A stretch of DNA of 64,000 nt, taken from Pseudobutyrivibrio xylanivorans (GTDB taxonomy: Bacteria > Bacillota > Clostridia > Lachnospirales > Lachnospiraceae). The notes below the pieces were generated by a model. The model was given only the letters and a program-made list of their open reading frames with translations, had not been told where the DNA came from and searched no databases. The stretch spans positions 186,001 to 250,000 of the forward strand of contig NZ_VTVE01000001.1 in assembly GCF_010906925.1 (NCBI RefSeq). The letters run 5' to 3'. The translations under genes and the position numbers were made by a program. How positions within the stretch are numbered: the first letter of the stretch is position 1; every line of letters starts with the position of its first letter. Below are positions 8,697 through 17,120 of the stretch, piece after piece.

Positions 8697-9296
8697 ATGA
8701 AAAAACCTGACGAACGAGCTTATATCGCGCATGAACGCTACAACAACAACGAATCAGTTGGAGATATTGCTTACGACCTTAACGTGTCGGAAACTAGCAT
8801 ATATAATATGATACACCGAGTCGACGAATATGAAGAATGGGATTCAATACCCCAAATAACCAATATAACCGAAATAATGCTACCCAGTGGGTTTATAAAA
8901 AATCTGAGTTATTCAAAAAAGAACGGATGCAGTGTTAAGGAGCGATTGCTATTCCATTGTATATTAAATATATATGTTCGTCGAATAAATGCGTTGGCAA
9001 TTATGAAGCGATTTGGTATTGAAACAAGCGAATTTGAAGGGCAAATAATGTCAAACAATGGCCATGATGTTGAGATTAATCTATATGGATGGGAGGCTGG
9101 AACGCTTTCCAGATCCCCTCAAAAAATTGTAGATTGTGTACGAGAAATGAATATTATTCGTTTCGATACTGTGGAAAATATAATTAAAAAATATAAGGCC
9201 GTCGAAAAATGCATCTATAAGCACAAAATCCTAAGTGTAAAATTAAGTGAAGAATTAAAAAAAGATATCGATAATTTATTATTTGAAGAATCATAA
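8697..9296 (+). CDS. Unknown protein with an N-terminal helix-turn-helix
   Basis: A 199-residue protein. ATG at 8697 gives normal spacing to AAAAGGAGG; ATG at 8691 would be too close. Residues 5-40 (AHERYNNNESVGDIAYDLNV then SETSIYNMIHRVDEYEEW) form a helix-turn-helix of the kind found in sigma-like or resolvase-like proteins. The remainder is not recognised and contains conserved-looking aromatic and charged blocks. It may be a DNA-binding regulator of the accessory block. Confidence 0.55.
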   Translation: MKKPDERAYIAHERYNNNESVGDIAYDLNVSETSIYNMIHRVDEYEEWDSIPQITNITEIMLPSGFIKNLSYSKKNGCSVKERLLFHCILNIYVRRINALAIMKRFGIETSEFEGQIMSNNGHDVEINLYGWEAGTLSRSPQKIVDCVREMNIIRFDTVENIIKKYKAVEKCIYKHKILSVKLSEELKKDIDNLLFEES

Positions 9297-9299
9297 TTC

Positions 9300-9337
9300 A
9301 AAAGCTCTAATGTATTTCTTAACTTTAGGGCTTTTGC
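9300..9337 (+). terminator. Terminator-like hairpin
   Basis: AAAAGCTCTAA pairs with TTAGGGCTTTT with one G-U pair and a 14-nt loop. The T run is part of the stem, so it is of moderate strength. Confidence 0.5.
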
Positions 9338-9370
9338 ACCATAACATGCATATCAAAAATGGGGGTAACA

Positions 9371-9925
9371 ATGATAACAGTTGAAGAAAAGAATGAACTG
9401 GAGCAAGTATTGTGTTCTAAGCTTAAGAATATAAAAATAAAAACATCCGAAAATGGAGATAGTACGTATAAAGTGCCATTCGTAGGCGGAGATTTCCTTG
9501 TTGAAGTTAGCAATCAGGAATTAGCAAAAGCTGTAAACATAGCTATCAAGATGTTGGAAGAATTAGATTCATTAGCAAATTCTGAGTATAACCGCGAAGC
9601 TATGGAGGAGCTTTGTAACAAAGCAAATAAGGAAGCTAGTGCAATAAAGACTGTGCTTATTTATGAGTCGATTCAAAACGACAACCTTAAAAAATTGACT
9701 ATTGAAGCAGCTGAGGTTATGAGAGTCGGTGGCGCTTATTGGATGTTTGTAGTAAGGCCATCTCTTTCCACATCACTTTTTTTCGCATTGAATGAAATGA
9801 TACATTGCTTTGATGATGAAGACATGCATAATCGAATCGCTTATTTTTTAGTTGGTTCAATACTTTCTATGCAAAGAGTACCTATTGATCAGGAGGATGA
9901 TGCAGATGGGAAACTAAATAAATAA
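9371..9925 (+). CDS. Unknown helical protein (184 aa)
   Basis: ATG at 9371 follows GGGGGT; a start at 9359 is possible. The protein is acidic and helical (ELAKAVNIAIKMLEELDSL; REAMEELCNKANKEASAIK) with one hydrophobic patch (AYWMFVVRPSLSTSLFFAL). No family is recognised. It ends 17 nt before the RNase H-like gene, so the two probably form an operon and may act together. Confidence 0.55.
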   Translation: MITVEEKNELEQVLCSKLKNIKIKTSENGDSTYKVPFVGGDFLVEVSNQELAKAVNIAIKMLEELDSLANSEYNREAMEELCNKANKEASAIKTVLIYESIQNDNLKKLTIEAAEVMRVGGAYWMFVVRPSLSTSLFFALNEMIHCFDDEDMHNRIAYFLVGSILSMQRVPIDQEDDADGKLNK

Positions 9926-9942
9926 GGCTAGGAGGTCTTTTT

Positions 9943-11280
9943 ATGGCAAGAGCTGATGAAGATATTCTGTATGACTTATATATTAAATTGGCAGAGTCAG
10001 CTAAAGAAACGAAAAAGAAAGGCAAAACTAAGGCTAACACTACTGAACAGTTAAGGGTTATTTTAAATAGAATTCCAACTCTTCTTCTATACTTAGATGA
10101 AATGAACTTACCACAAGCTGAAATCAATAGATATTTAGAAAAAGCGAAATCATTATTTTTAAACTACGCAACAATTAAAAAGCGCCGACCGGAGTTGGTA
10201 TCAGCTTTTCTTGACAAAAAAATGGATCAGCTTGTTCATTCTATTGCAAGGAATGAATCCACAATGGTTTCTAATTTTAGGACTCAAGAACTAAGTGGCG
10301 AACGCTTGGATATTGCTTCTCTTTTCGAGGGGAATAATTATTATAGGCAGTTGCTTGATTTTACAGCTGTTCAGGTGATAAGGAAAATACTAAATGAAAA
10401 TTTTACGTCTGTAGGTAAAACAATCGTTTTATTTATTACTGATACTGGCAGAAAATACCATAAACAGGATTGTCCATACTGTAAGGGTAAGCATTTGAAG
10501 CCTGCAACCCGTGCAGTTATTAATAATTTAGGGCTTGAGCCATGTAAATGTATCAAGGATGAAGAAGACCGAATCAAGCTAAATGATTCTTATAGAACAA
10601 TTTTTATAGATGAATCAATTCATCCAGTAGCTTGGAATGAAAATGGTATTCCAGGAAAGGCAGGAAGCTATAGTTACATAATATGCAGAGGGCTGTTAGA
10701 AGACGAGTCACAAATTACACCATCTATTACGATTTCTTCAGGAGTAGAATATGTTCCAGAGATGCAGCATACCGAGAGGATAACAAAAACAGCAATAGGG
10801 AAAGTCATGATGATAGCTGCTTTTGATTATAACTTTAAGGGTAATATAAAGATTTTTACTGATAACTCAAGTGCTATGCAGACTTGGCAAAAGGAAAATA
10901 GTAATATGCGAATAGCAGAGCTTTTTGAGTCTGTGACTGTCCAGTTAATACCACGAGAACAAAACACTGCAGCAGATGTTATTTGTAGAACTCATATGTG
11001 TCTCAAAGTTCCAATTGATAAATACAATGATCTTAAGAATAGGTATAATATGCATGATAGTTTAGTAAATGACAAAAAGGCCCTAACAAAACAATTAGAA
11101 GAAAAGGATTTGAGTATAGAAACGCTAAATAAACAATTGGAACATAATAGTGAAACTATAGATAGATTACAGAAAGAAAATGCTAATTTGCAAACAAAAC
11201 AATCTCTCATAAGGAAGCTATTTAAAGGCATTAAAACATGTTTTTTTGACAAACCTTCACAATTTGTATTAGACAAATGA
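9943..11280 (+). CDS. RNase H-fold protein with Ada-like Cys/His motif and C-terminal coiled coil
   Basis: A 445-residue protein with an AGGAGG ribosome site. After a helical first third, residues about 170-203 carry YHKQDCPYC...GLEPCKC, the His-Cys...Cys-x-Cys pattern of small Ada-like metal-binding motifs. Then comes an RNase H-like set in the right order: FIDES (about 220), TERITKTAIGK (about 276), IFTDNSSA (about 304) and NTAADVIC (about 340), giving a D-E-D-D tetrad. The last 90 residues form a heptad-rich coiled coil. The likely activity is metal-dependent cleavage of RNA in RNA/DNA hybrids or structured nucleic acid. Its role here is unknown, and a defence or mobile-element function is inference. 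Confidence 0.6.
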   Translation: MARADEDILYDLYIKLAESAKETKKKGKTKANTTEQLRVILNRIPTLLLYLDEMNLPQAEINRYLEKAKSLFLNYATIKKRRPELVSAFLDKKMDQLVHSIARNESTMVSNFRTQELSGERLDIASLFEGNNYYRQLLDFTAVQVIRKILNENFTSVGKTIVLFITDTGRKYHKQDCPYCKGKHLKPATRAVINNLGLEPCKCIKDEEDRIKLNDSYRTIFIDESIHPVAWNENGIPGKAGSYSYIICRGLLEDESQITPSITISSGVEYVPEMQHTERITKTAIGKVMMIAAFDYNFKGNIKIFTDNSSAMQTWQKENSNMRIAELFESVTVQLIPREQNTAADVICRTHMCLKVPIDKYNDLKNRYNMHDSLVNDKKALTKQLEEKDLSIETLNKQLEHNSETIDRLQKENANLQTKQSLIRKLFKGIKTCFFDKPSQFVLDK

Positions 11281-11319
11281 GTAATAGAGCAGTGAATTAT
11301 TAAAAAAAGAGTGGTGGTT

Positions 11320-11499
11320 ATGCGTAACAAGCAGATTAATTATATTAAGCCAAATATGGGAGCTCTTCATGGTAGAATTGGACGTTCAATCTTAGAAACA
11401 ATATTGAACACCCCAAAGCCTGATGATTCAAAATTGAGGGAACGGGCAAAAGAAGTAGAAGCTCTCATGCTTGAAGCTAAGAAAAATGGAACATTCTAA
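11320..11499 (+). CDS. Small unknown protein (59 aa)
   Basis: ATG at 11320 is preceded by AGAGTGGTGG; GTG at 11311 is an alternative. The protein is basic at the N-terminus (MRNKQINYIKPNMGALHGRI) and helical at the end (LRERAKEVEALMLEAKK). No family is recognised. It sits 39 nt after the RNase H-like gene in the same direction. Confidence 0.45.
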   Translation: MRNKQINYIKPNMGALHGRIGRSILETILNTPKPDDSKLRERAKEVEALMLEAKKNGTF

Positions 11500-11526
11500 G
11501 GTTTAAGAGGTAAATCTGTTTTTTTC

Positions 11527-11556
11527 TTGACGTATAGTCATTGACTACATTATAAT
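11527..11556 (+). promoter_or_regulatory. Promoter with embedded palindromic operator
   Basis: TTGACG (11527-11532), an 18-nt spacer and TATAAT (11551-11556). The perfect palindrome AGTCATTGACT (11536-11546) lies between the boxes, and a related half, AATGACTACAT, recurs at about 11573-11583. The next gene encodes a Cro-like protein, so autorepression is likely. Confidence 0.75.
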
Positions 11557-11602
11557 GGCAATATGATATACGCAATGACTACATGAACAAAGGAGAGTGT
11601 CT

Positions 11603-11881
11603 ATGCAAACTGAGATTTATAACGTGGAAGGATTTGAAATTGAGGTCGAAAGAATATCTAAGGATGATACAGAAGCAAATCGTCGTAAGATGGCGTATGC
11701 TTTTTTGATGATCAGAGAGCAATCTGGAATGAACAGAAAGGATTTTTCTGATTGGCTTGGTATTCCGTATAGAACGATGCAGGAGTGGGAGCTTGGTCGT
11801 CGTGTTATGCCGGAGTATGTTCTTCGGTTGATTGCTTATAAGGTTCTTAATGAAAAGAGACGGGGGGCATTTGACCATTAG
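11603..11881 (+). CDS. Small helix-turn-helix regulator (Cro/antitoxin-like)
   Basis: A 92-residue protein with AGGAG seven nt before the ATG. Residues about 35-75 (FLMIREQSGMNRKDFSDWLG then IPYRTMQEWELGRRVMPEYV) form the HTH also seen in the 67-residue protein at 38925, so two related regulators exist in the window. Such proteins are common in Lachnospiraceae mobile regions, alone or as antitoxins. It probably represses its own promoter through the palindrome at 11536. Confidence 0.75.
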   Translation: MQTEIYNVEGFEIEVERISKDDTEANRRKMAYAFLMIREQSGMNRKDFSDWLGIPYRTMQEWELGRRVMPEYVLRLIAYKVLNEKRRGAFDH

Positions 11882-11981
11882 AATAATTAAGACACATGTG
11901 CACATATCTTGTAGGTTGCTAGAAAAATTCTACCTGGTGGAAAAGACATAATTAACAGACTGATTAAAGGAGACATGACCT

Positions 11982-12737
11982 ATGAATTTAAAATTTAAAA
12001 GGATTAAAAAGGGTTTTGATACAAATCTTGCAATAAAAAAAATAAAAAATGAATTACAAATAAAAGGAAATGTAAAAGTTTACTTTAATGAAAAGAAAAA
12101 AGATAGTAGTATGCGTTCTAGTGGTGGAAAAGAGGAAATTATAATCGGTACTGCGAAGTATAATTTGGAAGAATTAAATGAGAGTCAAATAATAAGCATC
12201 TACAATTCAATTTATCATGAATTTGTTCATGTGAGAAATAGGAGACTGGCTGGGAGTACTATATCAGACAGTGTAATGAATTCTCGAACATTAGCACATT
12301 TTGGATATAGTTTGCTAGATGAGCTTTCAGCATATAGTGAAGCCAATATAAATTATCCTGAAACAATGGATGTATTAGAAACAAATTTTGAAGAATTATA
12401 TGCTAATTTATTTGAAAGACTTACAGAAGGAGCCCTTTGTCTTGGGGGCAGGAAAGAAAGGACAGAAGAGGATCGAGTAAAATTCTATAACCAAAGTTTA
12501 GAAGTCTGCGTATCCCTGATACCATTATATGTAATTAGTGGAGGTATCCCTGAAGATAAGAAATATTATCCATTCAGACGAGCAATCAATAGTTTAATCT
12601 CTTATGGCTCAAATTTTGAAAATCTTATTTTGGAGGATTATGAAAAAATAGGTAAAGAGTATATAGAAAATTTGATTTATGACTTATCATCATCAAAAAG
12701 AAAAAACTTTTGGATTAATACAGCTATTGATTTGTAA
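11982..12737 (+). CDS. Putative zinc metallopeptidase (HExxH)
   Basis: A 251-residue protein. IYHEFVHVRNRR near residues 77-88 carries HEFVH, an HExxH zinc site, in a helix as in gluzincin-type peptidases. A third ligand may be one of the Glu residues in LLDELSAYSEANINY about 40 residues later, the usual spacing. There is no signal peptide, so it should act in the cytoplasm. No named family is recognised. Metallopeptidases of this size next to small HTH regulators occur in mobile regions (ImmA/IrrE-like logic), but the sequence is not a clear ImmA. Confidence 0.6.
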   Translation: MNLKFKRIKKGFDTNLAIKKIKNELQIKGNVKVYFNEKKKDSSMRSSGGKEEIIIGTAKYNLEELNESQIISIYNSIYHEFVHVRNRRLAGSTISDSVMNSRTLAHFGYSLLDELSAYSEANINYPETMDVLETNFEELYANLFERLTEGALCLGGRKERTEEDRVKFYNQSLEVCVSLIPLYVISGGIPEDKKYYPFRRAINSLISYGSNFENLILEDYEKIGKEYIENLIYDLSSSKRKNFWINTAIDL

Positions 12738-12746
12738 TGTGATATT

Positions 12747-12774
12747 AAAAAGACAGCGTCAGCTGTCTTTTTTG
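12747..12774 (+). terminator. Terminator after the metallopeptidase gene
   Basis: AAAAGACAGC-GTCA-GCTGTCTTTT followed by further T. Confidence 0.85.
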
Positions 12775-12906
12775 TTGAGGTAAAATCTTTTATATATGTA
12801 GTTGTTTGGATTGATTTATGGCAAAGTTGATGAAACTTATTATGCTATAAAGTGAGCTGCTGTGGTACACTAAAACTGTTAGATAAGAAGGAAAAAGGGG
12901 GATGTT

Positions 12907-13227
12907 ATGACACCGGAAACTATAGAACGTATAAGAAGAATGACACTAGATCGAGACTGGGACCAGTTCCACACACCAGCCAACCTTGCAAAGTCAATTT
13001 CTATTGAGGCAAACGAGCTACTAGAGTGCTTCCAGTGGAGTGATGAGAACTATGATATCAACAATGTTAAGGAAGAACTGGCGGATGTGCTTGTGTATTG
13101 TAGAAATATGCTAGATAAGCTAGGCCTAGATGAAGACGATATCGTAAATGCAAAGATGGCTAAGAACGAGGCCAAGTACCCGGTTGAGAAGGCTAGGGGC
13201 AAGGCGGATAAGTACGATAAGCTGTAA
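12907..13227 (+). CDS. MazG-like nucleotide pyrophosphohydrolase
   Basis: A 106-residue single-domain protein. SISIEANELLECFQW and NVKEELADVLVYCRNMLDKL hold the ExxE and ExxD metal ligands of the all-alpha NTP pyrophosphatase fold. RDWDQFHTPANLAKS at the N-terminus is characteristic of the small MazG-like (RS21-C6-type) group. It would hydrolyse noncanonical or excess dNTPs to NMP and PPi. It stands alone between the metallopeptidase and the restriction cluster. A full-length-type mazG is at 41647. Confidence 0.85.
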   Translation: MTPETIERIRRMTLDRDWDQFHTPANLAKSISIEANELLECFQWSDENYDINNVKEELADVLVYCRNMLDKLGLDEDDIVNAKMAKNEAKYPVEKARGKADKYDKL

Positions 13228-13362
13228 AAATGGCTTTGGCCTGTAAATTGACTGTTGATATCAAAGAATGAAAGTGAAAAAATTTCTAAGTATGAAAATC
13301 TATTTTTACAAGTGAACATAATAAAATATATCAGCAAATATGCGATTTTTTTCAGAATGTTA

Positions 13363-13391
13363 TTGACATATAGATAAGTATGTGATACTAT
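13363..13391 (+). promoter_or_regulatory. Promoter of the restriction/defence cluster
   Basis: TTGACA (13363-13368), a 17-nt spacer and TACTAT (13386-13391). A leader hairpin GGCAC-TGGTACC-GTGCC (13413-13429) follows, then TTTCTTTT, which could act as an attenuator before the first gene at 13492. The rest of the 265-nt gap shows nothing else. Confidence 0.7.
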
Positions 13392-13491
13392 GATATCATC
13401 AAAAAAGGAAGAGGCACTGGTACCGTGCCATTTCTTTTACAAATCGGTTTTGAACATTAAAAAATATATCAACTAAATGGAGGATATAATA

Positions 13492-14079
13492 ATGAATAAA
13501 CGTATTGAGCTAAGTAAAATAAAAGGGATTTCATTTATTGGTGGTCAGATTACATCAAGAATAGAGGCAAATGGTAAAAAAGAAGAAATAGCTATTGGAA
13601 CAGTAAAGGTTATACCACCAAAAGCAATCAAATCAGGAAGTATAGCTCACGAAGAGCTATATGAGGTTAATTACAAAACAGAGTTTGATGAAAAGAAGCT
13701 TACAAAAGAAGGAGATATAGTTGTAAAGCTTTCCTCACCGTATGATGCGGCGATTGTGTCAAAAGAAGATGAGGGACTTTTGATTACTTCTTTCTGTATT
13801 ATTATCAGAAATACAGGTAAGAACGTTTCCTCAGAATTTTTGGCAGCATTTTGCAACTCTGGGGTATATATGAGGCAAGTAATGAATATGGTTAGTGGAG
13901 CATCAGTTCCACTGTTAACTATTGGAAAAGTGAAAGATGTCAAAGTGAATCTTCCAGAAGAAGGGGAGCAAGAACAGATTGCGTTGTTTTACAAGACAAT
14001 TTGTGAAAAGGAATCTGTTATGGAACAAATTATTGCTCTTGAAAAAGAAAAATTGGATGCTGTCTTAGGAGGTAACTAA
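13492..14079 (+). CDS. HsdS-like single target-recognition-domain subunit
   Basis: A 195-residue protein. GGAGG lies 8 nt before the ATG. It has one TRD-like beta domain followed by EQEQIALFYKTICEKESVMEQIIALEKEKL, the helical spacer seen after TRDs of type I S subunits. A normal HsdS has two TRDs and about 400 residues, so this is a half-S that would need to dimerise. It is followed 1 nt later by an M-like gene, giving S-then-M order, opposite to usual type I operons. It probably confers DNA sequence recognition on the next gene's product. Confidence 0.7.
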   Translation: MNKRIELSKIKGISFIGGQITSRIEANGKKEEIAIGTVKVIPPKAIKSGSIAHEELYEVNYKTEFDEKKLTKEGDIVVKLSSPYDAAIVSKEDEGLLITSFCIIIRNTGKNVSSEFLAAFCNSGVYMRQVMNMVSGASVPLLTIGKVKDVKVNLPEEGEQEQIALFYKTICEKESVMEQIIALEKEKLDAVLGGN

Positions 14080-14080
14080 T

Positions 14081-15424
14081 ATGGATAACTATGTAAATAT
14101 TGATAAATATTGCTGGAACGTAGCAAGTATTTGGCGTAATGCTGGAATGGAAATGTCGAAATATGTTGGATGCACATTATATATTATGTGCTTAAGAAAA
14201 ATGATTGAAGAAAATGCATGTGTTAATCCGAAGTATATGTCTACAATTGTAGAGTTAACTAAAGTTTTATATAGGCCTGTTTCTATTGAAGATATTGAAG
14301 TGATTAAGTCAGCTTCTGTGGTATTAGAAGAAACTTATAATGTTAAACCAGGATTATTATCAGATGTATTATCTTCGTTTCGTTCAGAAGAAGAGGCTTG
14401 GAAGAAGGCGTTCATCAAAGTTGTAGCTGAAACCGCAAATATTATTTCGGATGCTGGGTATTCTTTATATGCTGAAAGATTGATTAATTTAGCATCAAGG
14501 GAAGGTGGCAAAATGATTGGCGAATTAGCCTCTAGTAATGCGGTATCTGATTTGCTATGTGTTGCTGCTAATGTTCAGGATGGTGAAAGTGTATTAGATG
14601 GCTCGATTGGATATGGCTATTCAGCTGCAAAATGTATTAAAAACAGAAAAGATGTAAAACTTTATGGTGTTGATATAAATAATGATTCTATCCAAGTCGC
14701 AACACTGTATTTGATTCTTAACGGAGCAGACTTTGATACAACACCAGAAGATTTTACATCTATGCCTCCAGTATATGAAGTAGATAAAATTGTTATGGAT
14801 ATACCGTTTGGGATGAAAACAATGTCTGAATTGTCGAATAACCAGTTAATGCGGGTGCAAAAATGGATGGATACAGATTCGTGTAGAGAAATGGAATGCT
14901 TGTTTATGGCAAGTGCTCTTGATGCGATGAAAGACACTGGTAGATTTGTTGTTATTGTGCCTCAAGGCATACTTTTTAGACAATCAAAAGCTTTAAGCAC
15001 ATTTCGAAGGAATCTTATAAAAGAAGGTCTACTTAAAGAAGTAGTATCATTGCCGCCTGTTTATAATAGCACAACTATTAATACAGCAATGTTAGTTTTT
15101 GAACGAAATAATAAAGATGTATTATTTGTAGATGCATCTAATCTTGTTCAGAGAGAACGAAGAAATGATGCTTATATAACTGAAGATAATAAAAAGTTAT
15201 TACAGGAAATACTTGAGGAGAAAAAAGAGATAGACAAGATATCATTCAAAGTTTCAAATGCCCAAGTTCTTGAAACAGGAGATTGGTCCATCTCAAGGTA
15301 CATTAATACTGATGATGAGGTCGAATCAAGACCTTTATCAGAAATTAATGACGATTTAATTCAGCTCTACAATAGGTTAGAAGAGTTAAATGCAAGAAGT
15401 AATAGCTTAAAATTGTTTGTATAG
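14081..15424 (+). CDS. HsdM-like DNA methyltransferase homologue with altered catalytic motifs
   Basis: A 447-residue protein. The layout follows N6-adenine methylases of type I systems, with helical N-domain, SAM domain and IVPQGILFR motif. However, motif I is LDGSIGYGYSA instead of DPxCGxG, and motif IV is MDIPFG instead of NPP(Y/F). The catalytic Asn is thus replaced by Asp. GVDINNDSIQVA (motif II) is kept. It may bind SAM weakly and act as a DNA-binding or regulatory M-like subunit rather than a methylase. It partners the preceding half-S and lies 86 nt before a canonical hsdM. Confidence 0.7.
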   Translation: MDNYVNIDKYCWNVASIWRNAGMEMSKYVGCTLYIMCLRKMIEENACVNPKYMSTIVELTKVLYRPVSIEDIEVIKSASVVLEETYNVKPGLLSDVLSSFRSEEEAWKKAFIKVVAETANIISDAGYSLYAERLINLASREGGKMIGELASSNAVSDLLCVAANVQDGESVLDGSIGYGYSAAKCIKNRKDVKLYGVDINNDSIQVATLYLILNGADFDTTPEDFTSMPPVYEVDKIVMDIPFGMKTMSELSNNQLMRVQKWMDTDSCREMECLFMASALDAMKDTGRFVVIVPQGILFRQSKALSTFRRNLIKEGLLKEVVSLPPVYNSTTINTAMLVFERNNKDVLFVDASNLVQRERRNDAYITEDNKKLLQEILEEKKEIDKISFKVSNAQVLETGDWSISRYINTDDEVESRPLSEINDDLIQLYNRLEELNARSNSLKLFV

Positions 15425-15509
15425 TCCGTATTTTGGGACACCATAACTATTACAATGATAAATAGATAATTAGAGTAAAAATGCTATATTCAAGATTGGA
15501 GATAATAAA

Positions 15510-17120
15510 ATGATTGATACAAAGAAAGAACAGGAAAGAGATGAATTACATCGCGCTATTTGGGCGATTGCAGATGAATTAAGAGGAGCTGTAGACGGAT
15601 GGGATTTCAAGAACTATGTTCTCGGCACAATGTTCTACAGATACGTTTCAGAGAACCTTACAAACTATGTAAATGAAGGCGAGGAAAAGGCAGGAAATAC
15701 TGGATTTGATTATGCTAGGATGTCTGATGATGAGGCAGAGACTGCAAGAAAGGATTTAGTTCAAGAGAAAGGTTTTTTTATACTTCCAAGTGAATTGTTT
15801 TGTAATATTGTAGAAAATTGCGATAGTGACAAAGCTACATTTAAGAATAAAGACGGTAAGCTAGTAAGTACTAAAGATAATCTCAATGAATTGCTGGAAT
15901 TGGTATTTACACATATTGAAGATTCTGCAAAGGGAAGTGAGTCTCAAAGCGATTTTGAAGGCTTGTTTGATGACTTTGATGTAAACAGCAATAAGCTTGG
16001 AGCGACGGTAGCAAAGAGAAATGAGAAACTTGCAAAGCTGCTTAAGGGTGTAGCTGAGATGAATCTCGGTGATGTGAAGAATCACGATATTGATGCATTT
16101 GGCGATGCATATGAGTATCTGATGACTATGTATGCTTCTAACGCTGGTAAGAGCGGTGGAGAGTTCTTTACCCCAGCGGATGTGTCCGAAGTTCTTACCA
16201 GACTGGGAACTGTAGGTAAAACAGAGGTTAATAAGGTTTATGATCCTGCATGCGGATCAGGCTCTCTGCTTCTAAAAGCTGAGAAGATTCTTGGGAAAGA
16301 TAAGGTACGTAATGGATTCTTTGGACAGGAAATAAACATTACGACATACAATCTTTGTAGAATTAACATGTTTCTTCATGATGTAGGTTTTGATAAGTTT
16401 AATATCGCTTGCGAAGATACACTTACAGCTCCTCAACATTGGGATGATGAGCCATTTGAACTAATTGTTTCTAATCCGCCATATTCAATTAAGTGGGAAG
16501 GTGACGAGAATCCCTTGCTCATCAATGACCCTCGTTTTTCTCCAGCAGGTGTATTAGCACCTAAGAGTAAAGCCGACATGGCATTTATTATGCATTCCCT
16601 TAGTTGGCTTGCAAATAATGGTACAGCAGCTATCGTATGTTTCCCAGGTATTATGTATAGAGGTGGCGCAGAACAGAAAATAAGAAAGTACCTTGTAGAT
16701 AATAACTATATTGATTGTGTGATACAGCTTCCTAGCAACTTGTTCTTTGGCACATCGATAGCAACTTGCATTATGGTTATGAAACGTGGCAAAACTGACA
16801 ATAAAACTCTTTTCATAGATGCCACTAACGAATGTATCAAGGTAACAAATAACAACAAGCTTACACAGGAGAATATCCAGACGATAATTGATACGTTCAC
16901 TTCAAGGGAGGACATAAAATATTTTTCCCATTTAGCAAGCTATGATGAAGTCGTAGAAAATGATTATAATTTATCAGTATCTACTTATGTTGAGATGGAG
17001 GATACAGAAGAAAAGATAGATATAGTTAAACTTAACGCGACTATTGCAGAAGTGGTAAAGCGAGCAGATGAACTACGAGCAGATATTAATGAAATAATAG
17101 CGGATATTGAGGTGGGTTAA
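15510..17120 (+). CDS. hsdM: Type I restriction-modification methyltransferase subunit
   Basis: A 536-residue protein of normal HsdM length. DPACGSGSLLLKA (about residue 245, SAM binding) and NPPYSIKW (about 321, catalytic) are intact. SGGEFFTPADVSEVL is the family's conserved entry to the SAM domain, and VCFPGIMYRGGAEQKIRKYL is also typical. It methylates adenine in the target site defined by HsdS, protecting host DNA. It overlaps the hsdS start, consistent with a coupled M-S-R operon. Confidence 0.95.
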   Translation: MIDTKKEQERDELHRAIWAIADELRGAVDGWDFKNYVLGTMFYRYVSENLTNYVNEGEEKAGNTGFDYARMSDDEAETARKDLVQEKGFFILPSELFCNIVENCDSDKATFKNKDGKLVSTKDNLNELLELVFTHIEDSAKGSESQSDFEGLFDDFDVNSNKLGATVAKRNEKLAKLLKGVAEMNLGDVKNHDIDAFGDAYEYLMTMYASNAGKSGGEFFTPADVSEVLTRLGTVGKTEVNKVYDPACGSGSLLLKAEKILGKDKVRNGFFGQEINITTYNLCRINMFLHDVGFDKFNIACEDTLTAPQHWDDEPFELIVSNPPYSIKWEGDENPLLINDPRFSPAGVLAPKSKADMAFIMHSLSWLANNGTAAIVCFPGIMYRGGAEQKIRKYLVDNNYIDCVIQLPSNLFFGTSIATCIMVMKRGKTDNKTLFIDATNECIKVTNNNKLTQENIQTIIDTFTSREDIKYFSHLASYDEVVENDYNLSVSTYVEMEDTEEKIDIVKLNATIAEVVKRADELRADINEIIADIEVG

